Part shown: piece by piece, positions 1-5,937 of the stretch
How the letters are laid out: each line of letters opens with the position of its first letter
Numbering within the stretch: position 1 is the first letter of the stretch
DNA from: Campylobacteraceae bacterium
GTDB taxonomy: Bacteria; Campylobacterota; Campylobacteria; Campylobacterales; Campylobacteraceae
Assembly (NCBI GenBank): GCA_031259875.1
Contig: JAIRKW010000070.1
Location: 1-10,595, forward strand
Length of the DNA stretch: 10,595 nucleotides
Direction of reading: 5' to 3'
The notes under the pieces: model-generated
What the model saw: the letters and a program-made list of their open reading frames with translations, nothing else
Database searches by the model: none
What the model was told of the DNA's origin: nothing
Position numbers and translations under genes: made by a program

Positions 1-642
1 CAAAGAATGCCTGTAAGTTATAATGATAACAATGGAAATGTTTTTTACCTGAGCTATAACCATCTTGGTTCTCTTCAAGCAATCACAGACTCAAATAAAA
101 ACATCATAAAACAGATTGATTATGACTCATTTGGAAATGTCCTTTCAGATACGAACCCAAACCTTAACATCCCCATTGGCTTTACAGGAGGACTGTATGA
201 TAAAGACACAAAACTAACCAAATTCGGATACAGAGATTATGACTCACATACAGGAAGATGGACATCAAAAGACCCTTTTGACTTTAATGGAGGAGACTCT
301 AATCTTTATGGGTATATTTTGAATGATCCGATTAACTTTGTGGATGTAGAGGGAGAGAAATGGATAAACCCAACACATCCAGGATGGTGTGTGTTGTTAA
401 CAGTTTATACTTCATTAGATGAAATAGATAAAGACGGAGTTTGTACTACAGGGGTTAGCGAATTAGCCAGAAAAGGTCCTTGGCAATTTACTGAAATATG
501 CAACGGTAATTCAATCAGTGCTTGTCAGACAGCTTGTGCGTTTAACAATATTTGGGAAAAATTGACAGAAGCTTGTACGCCAGGTCCGCTTGATATGAAA
601 CAAAAACTACCAAAACCAAAACTAATACAAAGAGAAAAATAA
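1..642 (+). CDS. RHS repeat-associated core protein, C-terminal end (5' partial) with variable Cys-rich tip
   Basis: This is the 3' end of a larger gene: the frame is open to the first base of the window, so the ATG at 7 is probably internal. Numbering residues from that Met, 14-48 and 58-116 match the RHS core domain (YNHLGSL, YDSFGNVLSD, GFTGGLYDKDT, FGYRDYDSHTGRW, SKDP, NLYGYILNDP). RHS proteins are large secreted or surface proteins whose YD-repeat shell encloses a variable C-terminal effector, often a toxin used against competitors. Here the tip is residues 117-211, about 95 residues with six cysteines (128, 146, 165, 173, 177, 190) and a Lys/Pro-rich end. I do not recognise its fold or activity. 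The usual DPxGL at the core/tip border reads DVEGE. All five visible Arg codons, including the codon before that Met, are AGA and Gly is mostly GGA, unlike the downstream genes, which suggests transfer. RHS identity is confident; a toxin role is inference. It could be an orphan tip or a decayed remnant. Confidence 0.85.
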   Translation, partial: QRMPVSYNDNNGNVFYLSYNHLGSLQAITDSNKNIIKQIDYDSFGNVLSDTNPNLNIPIGFTGGLYDKDTKLTKFGYRDYDSHTGRWTSKDPFDFNGGDSNLYGYILNDPINFVDVEGEKWINPTHPGWCVLLTVYTSLDEIDKDGVCTTGVSELARKGPWQFTEICNGNSISACQTACAFNNIWEKLTEACTPGPLDMKQKLPKPKLIQREK

Positions 643-643
643 A

Positions 644-1023
644 ATGAAAAAAATGATTTTATATTTTATGTTTTGCTCATTTATTTTTGCAAATACAACT
701 ATAATTGATGTTTCAATGCCGCGCAATGTAAAGCAGGCTGCTTATCAAGGTATATGGCACAACTGTTATAAAATCTTCAAAAATAGATAATGCAAAGGAT
801 ACTGTATTAAATCGCAATAAAGAAACTTGTGATGTGTTTGAAGCCAAATCAAACTAGCAGTAATTTTGAGGTTGAAACTTACGATTGTATTGATATGACG
901 CATAAAATAACTACTACGAGATTGCTTGTATACGAAGATGAATTTTTTGCTTTAATTCTTTATTTAGATATTTTTAAACCACAATACGACAAATTTTTTA
1001 AAGGCATGGGGCTAAAAGAGTAA
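644..1023 (+). pseudogene. Small secreted protein gene broken by two frameshifts; possible RHS-partner (immunity) remnant
   Basis: The ATG at 644 follows the RHS stop by one base and has a purine-rich ribosome site (AAAGAGA, 629-635). It opens a signal peptide (MKKMILYFMFCSFIFA) and about 32 more residues before a TAA at 788-790. Protein-like sequence continues in the next frame from within 732-787 to a TAG at 855-857 (TTVIKSSKIDNAKDTVLN), then in the third frame from within 811-854 to the TAA at 1021-1023 (VETYDCIDMTHKITTTRLLV, ending KFFKGMGLKE). Joining the three gives one secreted protein of about 125 residues. Both shifts are in the same direction. I recognise no family. A small gene placed directly after an RHS tip is commonly the cognate immunity gene, and a signal peptide would place it in the periplasm; that role is inferred. 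The last segment alone (from GTG 829 or ATG 832) lacks a convincing ribosome site, so I do not call it separately. Assembly error is an alternative to true decay. Confidence 0.55.
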
Positions 1024-1083
1024 ATACAATTAACTTTATCTAAATTCTTAACAAAATAATCTGCATATTTGCTTTTGAGATAG

Positions 1084-1089
1084 TATAAT
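1084..1089 (+). promoter_or_regulatory. Putative -10 box of the aldo/keto reductase promoter
   Basis: A perfect TATAAT sits 23 nt before the reductase start codon. The hexamer 17 nt further upstream (CTGCAT, 1061-1066) is a poor -35, which is common in Campylobacterota, where sigma-70 promoters rely mostly on the -10 and AT-rich upstream DNA. The ribosome site AGAGG (1103-1107) lies 5 nt before ATG 1113. The rest of the 1024-1112 gap is AT-rich, with no hairpin terminator seen. Confidence 0.55.
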
Positions 1090-1112
1090 TATGAAAAAAA
1101 TAAGAGGCAAAG

Positions 1113-1952
1113 ATGAATATTAAAAGTACTGTAACTCTAAGCAATGGTGTGAAGATGCCTAAATTCGGACTTGGCGTATGGCAGATAAATGATGGGAAAG
1201 AGGTTGCAAATGCTGTGCACGAAGCGCTGAAGGCTGGTTATGTATTGATAGACACAGCCGCTGTTTACGACAATGAAAAAGGCGTAGGCGCAGGTTTAAA
1301 AGATTTTCGCCGCGATGAATTTTTTCTTACTACAAAAGTTTGGAATGAAGAGCAAGGCTATGATACGACTTTAAAAGCTTTTGAAGCAAGCCTTAAAAAA
1401 CTTGGACTTGATTTTGTTGATTTGTACCTTGTGCATTGGCCTGTATACGGAAAATTTGCTGATACTTGGCGCGCTATGGAGCGGCTTTACGAGGAGGGTC
1501 TGACGCGTGCTATAGGTGTCAGCAATTTTGCGCAGTTTCATATAAATGAGATTTATAAAACCGCTCATATTCCTCCCATGGTTAATCAAATAGAGATTTC
1601 GCCATTTATTACCCAAGCAGATTTACGCGAATTTTGTGCTCAAGAGGGTATTGCCGTGGAGGCATATTCGCCGCTTGGCCGCGCTAAAATACTAAAAGAT
1701 TCGCAGCTTATCAAAATAGGCGGTAAATACGGTAAAACCCCTGCACAAGTTATCCTTAGATGGCATTTGCAAAATGATATTATTCCGATACCAAAATCGT
1801 CTCATGCAGAGCGCATTAGAGAAAATGCGGATATTTTTGATTTTGAGTTAAGTGCAGATGAGATTAAAGTAATAAATGCGCTCAATCAAAACAAGCATGC
1901 GATAAAACAGTCGTTTTTTCAGCTTGATGAACATCACAGCGTGATACTCTAA
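1113..1952 (+). CDS. Aldo/keto reductase (AKR family, 2,5-diketogluconate reductase-like)
   Basis: Cytoplasmic NADPH-dependent oxidoreductase that reduces aldehydes or ketones to alcohols; the real substrate cannot be read from the sequence. At 279 residues it has the usual length of a bacterial AKR5-type TIM-barrel enzyme. The catalytic tetrad is complete: Asp47 and Tyr52 (LIDTAAVYDNE), Lys75 (TTKVW) and His108 (LVHWP). Further family signatures are GVSNF (135-139), NQIEISPF (158-165), YSPLGR (185-190) and the cofactor-phosphate loop IPKSSHAERIREN (226-238), where Lys228, Ser229 and Arg234 suggest NADPH. The ATG at 1113 is supported by AGAGG 5 nt upstream and by starting where the family normally starts. 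It stands alone, with its own promoter and 137 nt before the next gene, so context gives no pathway. Its Arg codons are mainly CGN (8 of 10), in contrast to the RHS gene. Related proteins act on methylglyoxal or diketogluconate; assigning dkgA would be over-reading. Confidence 0.93.
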   Translation: MNIKSTVTLSNGVKMPKFGLGVWQINDGKEVANAVHEALKAGYVLIDTAAVYDNEKGVGAGLKDFRRDEFFLTTKVWNEEQGYDTTLKAFEASLKKLGLDFVDLYLVHWPVYGKFADTWRAMERLYEEGLTRAIGVSNFAQFHINEIYKTAHIPPMVNQIEISPFITQADLREFCAQEGIAVEAYSPLGRAKILKDSQLIKIGGKYGKTPAQVILRWHLQNDIIPIPKSSHAERIRENADIFDFELSADEIKVINALNQNKHAIKQSFFQLDEHHSVIL

Positions 1953-2054
1953 ACGGTAAAAGATGGTTAAAATGGAAACTGTGAAGTTGCCTTTATGTTA
2001 AATATTTTTGCTTGTACAGGTAAGTAATTTGATAGTTTTTATTAATCAAAATGT

Positions 2055-2063
2055 TGATATAAT
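2055..2063 (+). promoter_or_regulatory. Extended -10 promoter of the cytochrome c gene
   Basis: TGATATAAT combines an extended -10 (TGN) with a perfect TATAAT at 2058-2063, 26 nt before the start codon. A TTGATA at 2029-2034 is too far away (23 nt) to be a normal -35. The ribosome site AAAAGGA (2078-2084) lies 5 nt before ATG 2090. The 1953-2054 stretch shows nothing else, and no clear terminator follows the reductase gene. Confidence 0.6.
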
Positions 2064-2089
2064 CCGCCATATTATATAAAAGGATTTTT

Positions 2090-2686
2090 ATGCAAAAATT
2101 GTTAATGTTTATTGTTATATTTTGCGGCTGTATGCTGCTTGCACAAGAGGAGATAACGATAAAAGCTACGGGCGAATTTGCAAAAGAGCTTAAAGAGCTG
2201 ATGGAAAAATATCAAACAGGCGATGTAAACGGCAGTATTGAAATAATCAGCGAAAACACAGTCATGCCGACGGATGAACAATCAACCGCCGATGAAAATG
2301 AGGAATTAGAGAATGACGATGAGATAGTTATTGTGGATGTGAATGAGAGTATATATAGTGAGTCTTCTAAAGAAGAGAAAAAGGGCTTTAGCATTATAGA
2401 TATGCTCTTTGGCGAGAAAAAAATAGAGGGAAATTTAACTCAGGGCGAAAGTTTATATAAGAAAAGCTGTGCAAACTGTCACGGAGAAAGAGCTGAAAAA
2501 AGCTCGTATCTAAGTGCGCGGGATTTGATAAAACTCCCTAAAGAAGAGATAGTAAGTCAGCTTAAAAACTACAGAAGAGATTCCGGATACGGCGGGAGTG
2601 CAGGAATCGTTATGAGAGTACAGGCTGCAATGCTCAATGACAGTCAAATTTATGACATAGTTTCTTATATAGAATCGCTTAAATAG
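2090..2686 (+). CDS. Secreted monoheme c-type cytochrome with acidic N-terminal extension
   Basis: Periplasmic electron carrier of 198 residues. Residues 1-19 form a signal peptide (KLLMFIVIF, then CGCMLLAQ). A charged segment (about 21-45) is followed by a strongly acidic linker with 15 Asp/Glu in residues 62-96. The C-terminal domain (about 113-198) is a small class I cytochrome c: GESLYKKSCANCHG carries the single heme site CANCH at 127-131, and the domain ends in the usual helix (LNDSQIYDIVSYIESLK). Met175 is the likelier sixth heme ligand because it lies at the family's usual distance before that helix; Met181 is the alternative. The heme domain resembles cytochromes c553 of this phylum; I do not recognise the extension. 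The gene has its own promoter and ribosome site. Heme attachment would need a cytochrome c synthase such as the CcsBA encoded downstream. The redox partner is unknown. Cys12 and Cys14 lie within the signal peptide, but the context is not a good lipobox. Confidence 0.88.
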   Translation: MQKLLMFIVIFCGCMLLAQEEITIKATGEFAKELKELMEKYQTGDVNGSIEIISENTVMPTDEQSTADENEELENDDEIVIVDVNESIYSESSKEEKKGFSIIDMLFGEKKIEGNLTQGESLYKKSCANCHGERAEKSSYLSARDLIKLPKEEIVSQLKNYRRDSGYGGSAGIVMRVQAAMLNDSQIYDIVSYIESLK

Positions 2687-2728
2687 CAAAAGATGCAACT
2701 TAACTGTTTTAAAGTGAAGCTTGTGTAG

Positions 2729-2753
2729 TATAAAAATTTATTTTAGTAAGGAG
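2729..2753 (+). promoter_or_regulatory. Putative livJ -10 box and strong Shine-Dalgarno site
   Basis: TATAAA at 2729-2734 is a candidate -10 without a recognisable -35. AAGGAG at 2748-2753 is a near-perfect Shine-Dalgarno 5 nt before ATG 2759, fitting the high expression expected of a periplasmic binding protein. No clear terminator separates it from the cytochrome gene, so read-through is possible. Confidence 0.45.
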
Positions 2754-2758
2754 ACAAT

Positions 2759-3874
2759 ATGAATAAATCACTATCGATTATATTGGCTGCGGCTCTTGTC
2801 GGTACACTGTCGGCTAAAGAGATAAAAATAGGCGCCGTTATGCCTATGAGCGGGAACATAGCCGCTTACGGGCAGACAGCATATGAGGGGCTGTCCTTAG
2901 CGAATAAATTAGAGCCGACTTTAAAAAACGGCGATACTGTTAAGGTGATTTTGATTGATACCAAAGGCGATAAAGTAGAATCCGCCAACGCTGCTTCAAG
3001 ACTCATCTCATCTGAAAAAGTCGCGGCTATAGTAGGTGAACTTATCAGTACAAATACAGACCAGGTTGTTTCCATAGCTGAAAAAGCTAAAGTTCCTGTT
3101 GTGGCTCCTGCCGCCACAAGTGACAGATTGACGCAAAAGCGTAAATTCGTAAGCCGTGTTTGCTTTACCGATTCGTTTCAGGGAGCTGTCGTTGCCAATT
3201 ACGCTTACCATACTTTGGGTCTCAAAACTGCCGTGCTTCTTGTAGACCAGGCGCAGGTTTATTCTATAGGTTTAGGTAAAACGTTTGAAGAAGTTTTCAA
3301 AGCTAATGGCGGCAAAATCACGAAAAAGATTTCGGTAAATTCCGGTGATAAAGACTTCAAGGCAATAGTAGCGCAAATTAAAAGCATAAATCCGGATATG
3401 ATATTTTTACCTCTGTATCATCCAGAAGCGTCTATGATAGCTATCCAAGCAAAAGAGATAGGATTGAATAAACCGATGTTTTCAGGTGACGGCGTAGCAA
3501 ATCCGACATTTTTAGAACTTGGCAAAAGTGCAGTGGAAGGATATATGTTCACGGATACGTTTGATTACGGTGCGCCTCCGACAAAACGCTCTGAAGAGTT
3601 TATAAAAGAGTATGAAAAGGTAAGCGGCAAAAAAGAGATGGCTTCGTTTACAGCTTTGGGCGCAGACGCTTACTTTTTAATAGTAGACGCAATGAATAAA
3701 TGCGAAAATCCCGAAGACGGCGTATGCGTTAATAAACAGATAAAAGCCGCTCAAGGATTTGAGGGTGTCAGCGGAGTTATCAATATGCTGCCAAACGGTG
3801 ACCCTGTGCGTTCTGCGGTCATCAAAGAAGTGAAAGACGGTAATTTTATATATAAAGCAACAGTCAATCCGTAA
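2759..3874 (+). CDS. livJ: Branched-chain amino acid ABC transporter, periplasmic binding protein
   Basis: Captures leucine, isoleucine, valine or related amino acids in the periplasm and delivers them to LivHM. The 371-residue length is normal for the LivJ/LivK (periplasmic binding protein type 1, Peripla_BP_6) family. Residues 1-19 are a signal peptide with a clean cleavage site (GTLSA before KEIKIG). The mature start IKIGAVMPMSGNIAAYG, the APAATS segment (116-121, ligand-loop region) and NPDMIFLPLYHPEA (211-224) are family hallmarks. Cys315 and Cys323 (CENPEDGVC) are placed to form the small disulfide loop seen in homologues. The start is fixed by AAGGAG 5 nt upstream. It lies upstream of livHMGF but is separated from it by a terminator and a second promoter, which allows an excess of binding protein over membrane components. 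Related binding proteins take amides, urea or other amino acids, so substrate is inferred from the family and the livHMGF context. Confidence 0.92.
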   Translation: MNKSLSIILAAALVGTLSAKEIKIGAVMPMSGNIAAYGQTAYEGLSLANKLEPTLKNGDTVKVILIDTKGDKVESANAASRLISSEKVAAIVGELISTNTDQVVSIAEKAKVPVVAPAATSDRLTQKRKFVSRVCFTDSFQGAVVANYAYHTLGLKTAVLLVDQAQVYSIGLGKTFEEVFKANGGKITKKISVNSGDKDFKAIVAQIKSINPDMIFLPLYHPEASMIAIQAKEIGLNKPMFSGDGVANPTFLELGKSAVEGYMFTDTFDYGAPPTKRSEEFIKEYEKVSGKKEMASFTALGADAYFLIVDAMNKCENPEDGVCVNKQIKAAQGFEGVSGVINMLPNGDPVRSAVIKEVKDGNFIYKATVNP

Positions 3875-3925
3875 CTTTTTTGTTAAAACTCGAATTTTAC
3901 GCGAGAGCAACAATGTTTTTTTAAC

Positions 3926-3959
3926 GGCTCTTTGTTTTGTGCAAAGAGCCTATTTTTTT
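3926..3959 (+). terminator. Intrinsic terminator between livJ and livH
   Basis: A perfect 9-bp stem (GGCTCTTTG 3926-3934 with CAAAGAGCC 3942-3950) closes a 7-nt loop and is followed by TA and seven T residues (3953-3959). This is a strong rho-independent terminator on the + strand, ending or attenuating the livJ transcript. There is no matching A-run on the left, so it is not obviously bidirectional. Confidence 0.9.
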
Positions 3960-3970
3960 AAATATTTATT

Positions 3971-3996
3971 GCGGCGTCAATTATAATTGGCGGCGT
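3971..3996 (+). promoter_or_regulatory. livHMGF promoter with palindromic candidate operator
   Basis: TATAAT at 3982-3987 is a perfect -10 lying inside the perfect 12-bp palindrome CAATTATAATTG (3978-3989). The palindrome is flanked by two direct copies of GCGGCGT (3971-3977 and 3990-3996), 19 bp apart. It sits just after the livJ terminator and 27 nt before the livH start, so it should restart transcription for livHMGF. A dimeric regulator binding the palindrome would cover the -10 and repress; no regulator can be named. Confidence 0.55.
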
Positions 3997-4005
3997 TGTA
4001 AATAT

Positions 4006-4010
4006 AGGAG
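4006..4010 (+). promoter_or_regulatory. Ribosome binding site selecting the TTG start of livH
   Basis: AGGAG lies 6 nt before TTG 4017. The nearest in-frame ATG (4035) would be 24 nt from this site and has no Shine-Dalgarno of its own, so the TTG is preferred. Confidence 0.7.
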
Positions 4011-4016
4011 AATTTT

Positions 4017-4913
4017 TTGGATTTTATAACTTTTATGCAGCAGATGCTAAACGGTTTTAGTTTGGGCAGTATGTACGCACTGATAGCTGTTGGATATACG
4101 ATGGTTTATGGTGTTTTGAGGCTTATTAACTTTGCGCACGGCGATATTATGATGGTCGGAGCATTTTTGTGTTATTTTGGCATGGCAGTGTTTGGGCTGC
4201 CGTTTTTTGCCGCCGTTGTTATGGCGGTTTTAGGCGCATGTCTTCTTGGAATTTTAATCGACAAGATAGCTTATAAACCTCTGCGTAACGCTCCGCGCAT
4301 CTCGCTTTTAATAGCCGCTATAGGTATCAGTTACTTTTTGGAAAATAGTTTTAATGTGCTTTTCGGCGGTGTGCCGAAAGGATTTTTAGTCCCGTCTTAT
4401 ATGAGTAAAGTTATTACAGTGTTTGGACTTACATTTTCTATGTCGGCTCTTTTAGTGCCGATTATTACGATAATTTTACTGATGATTATTTTATATATTT
4501 TATTTCGCACAAAATATGGTGTTGCGATACGAGCACTCGCATTTGATGTTAAAACCGTCAATCTAATGGGCGTAGATGCAAATAAAATTATTATGCTGGT
4601 TTTTGCAATGGGCAGTTCGCTTGCTGCTGTAGGCGGTGTGTTTTGGGCGCTGAATTATCCTGCGATTGACCCGATGATGGGAGTTTTGATAGGACTTAAA
4701 GCATTTGCCGCAGCAGTTGTCGGGGGTATCGGAAGTGTTACAGGGGCTGTTTCGGGAGGTTTTATCATAGGCTTCACAGAAGTAGTTGCGGTTGCATTTT
4801 TTCCGGAACTTGGCGGCTATAAAGATGCTTTTGCGTTTATATTTTTGATATTTGTTTTACTTTTTAAGCCAACCGGCATACTTGGTTACAATTTTGAAAA
4901 GAGCAGATTTTGA
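4017..4913 (+). CDS. livH: Branched-chain amino acid ABC transporter permease LivH
   Basis: One of two inner-membrane permeases forming the amino acid channel with LivM. The 298 residues, almost all hydrophobic, match the LivH family along their whole length: the amphipathic N-terminus plus first segment (LNGFSLGSMYALIAVGYTMV), the invariant LINFAHGD at 36-43, the cytoplasmic coupling loop RALAFDVKTVNLMGVDANK (172-190) that docks on the ATPases, and the glycine-rich AAAVVGGIGSVTGAVSGG (231-248). Start choice: TTG at 4017, six nt after AGGAG, gives MDFITFMQQMLNG, which aligns with typical LivH starts; ATG 4035 is possible but lacks a ribosome site. It is the first gene after the second liv promoter and is followed by livM after a single base, implying translational coupling. 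A urea or amide permease of the same superfamily is the main alternative. Confidence 0.93.
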   Translation: MDFITFMQQMLNGFSLGSMYALIAVGYTMVYGVLRLINFAHGDIMMVGAFLCYFGMAVFGLPFFAAVVMAVLGACLLGILIDKIAYKPLRNAPRISLLIAAIGISYFLENSFNVLFGGVPKGFLVPSYMSKVITVFGLTFSMSALLVPIITIILLMIILYILFRTKYGVAIRALAFDVKTVNLMGVDANKIIMLVFAMGSSLAAVGGVFWALNYPAIDPMMGVLIGLKAFAAAVVGGIGSVTGAVSGGFIIGFTEVVAVAFFPELGGYKDAFAFIFLIFVLLFKPTGILGYNFEKSRF

Positions 4914-4914
4914 T

Positions 4915-5937
4915 ATGAAGAAAATAATTTTTAATGTTGCTGTTCTTTTGATTGCCGTCGGCTTTATACTGCTTGCGCCTATGATTTTTGCTGATTATAC
5001 TATGCGCATTTTGAATAATATAGCGATTTTTACCATTTTGGCCGTCAGCTACAATCTTATTAATGGTGTAACAGGGCAATTTTCGCTGGAGCCGAACGGT
5101 TTTGTAGCAATAGGAGCGTATGTAACGGCATTATTGCTTTTAAATGCTGATGACAAAATGTATCAATTTGTAGTAGAAGAGCCGACGGCGTTTATTTTGT
5201 GGATGAATTCCGGCTTTATAACAGCACTTATTGTATCGGGTCTGTCTGCATCGGCAGTTGCGCTCATGCTTGCTTTTCCTGTTTTTCGCGTAAGAGGTGA
5301 TTATCTTGCTATCGTAACTTTGGGATTTGGATTTATCATACAAATTTTAGCTATAAATAATCCCCAAATTACAAATGGCTCTTTAGGACTGAATGATATA
5401 CCTGAATACGCAAACTTTTATTGGACTGGATTTGCGGCTTTGTTTACTGTGATTTTTATACTGAACATTGTAAACTCCAAATACGGCCGCGCGATGAAAG
5501 CTGTACGCGACGATGAAGATGCAGCTGGAGCTATGGGTATCAATACATTTAAAATTAAAACTACAGCTTTTTGTACAAGTGCATTTTTTGAAGGTGTAGG
5601 CGGCGGACTTTTGGCTGTACTTTTAACGACCGTTTCACCAGACCAATTTACTTTTTTCCTTACATTCCAATTGCTTATCATTATAGTTTTAGGCGGACTC
5701 GGAAGTACTACTGGAGCAGTTGTCGGCACTATACTTGTTGTTGGCGGCAGCGAATGGCTGCGATTTTTGGACGAGCCGATGAAATTATTCGGTTACGAAA
5801 CTCCTGCAATGCCCGGTCTTAGAATGGTAGTCTTTTCGGTTATACTTGTGCTTGTTATACTTTTTGCAAGACGCGGACTATTTGGTAATGGTGAAATTGG
5901 AGATATTTTAAAAAAAATAAAAAGTAAAAAACAATGA
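4915..5937 (+). CDS. livM: Branched-chain amino acid ABC transporter permease LivM
   Basis: Second inner-membrane permease, partner of LivH. From ATG 4915 it is 340 residues, a normal LivM length, with about eight or more hydrophobic segments. Family marks are SYNLINGVTGQFSL (45-58) followed by GFVAIGAYVTALL (62-74), the signature VRGDYLAIVTLGFGF (126-140), the ATPase-coupling loop AVRDDEDAAGAMGIN (196-210), VLGGLGSTTGAVVGT (258-272) and the C-terminal VILFARRGLFG (314-324). The common SLGHAAF after the TGQ motif reads SLEPNGF here. ATG 4915 is chosen over an upstream in-frame TTG (4852), because the latter would add 21 residues translated from the livH end in another frame. The livH stop ends at 4913, one base earlier, so translation is probably coupled; an AAGAG-like site lies at 4899-4903. 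The end overlaps livG by 4 nt (ATGA). Confidence 0.92.
   Translation: MKKIIFNVAVLLIAVGFILLAPMIFADYTMRILNNIAIFTILAVSYNLINGVTGQFSLEPNGFVAIGAYVTALLLLNADDKMYQFVVEEPTAFILWMNSGFITALIVSGLSASAVALMLAFPVFRVRGDYLAIVTLGFGFIIQILAINNPQITNGSLGLNDIPEYANFYWTGFAALFTVIFILNIVNSKYGRAMKAVRDDEDAAGAMGINTFKIKTTAFCTSAFFEGVGGGLLAVLLTTVSPDQFTFFLTFQLLIIIVLGGLGSTTGAVVGTILVVGGSEWLRFLDEPMKLFGYETPAMPGLRMVVFSVILVLVILFARRGLFGNGEIGDILKKIKSKKQ

Noticed and set aside
829..1023. A separate 64-residue gene starting at GTG 829 or ATG 832.
   Set aside because: No convincing ribosome site, and the protein-like character continues upstream in another frame from a signal peptide; better read as the last piece of a frameshifted gene.
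2120..2150. Lipoprotein signal at Cys12 or Cys14 of the cytochrome.
   Set aside because: The residues before these cysteines (VIFC, FCGC) do not make a good lipobox, and a normal signal peptidase site near residue 19 is more plausible.
3893..3908. Small CTCG/CGAG hairpin before the livJ terminator.
   Set aside because: Only four base pairs with a loop of several bases; likely chance.
4035..4037. ATG 4035 as the livH start.
   Set aside because: AGGAG at 4006-4010 is well spaced for TTG 4017 and too far from 4035; the extra six residues also fit the family N-terminus.
4852..4914. Upstream TTG start for livM adding 21 residues.
   Set aside because: It would overlap livH by 62 nt, the added residues do not resemble a LivM start, and ATG 4915 gives a normal family length.
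5418..5729. Minus-strand open frame of 103 codons inside livM.
   Set aside because: Antisense shadow of conserved LivM motifs; no ribosome site or recognisable protein.
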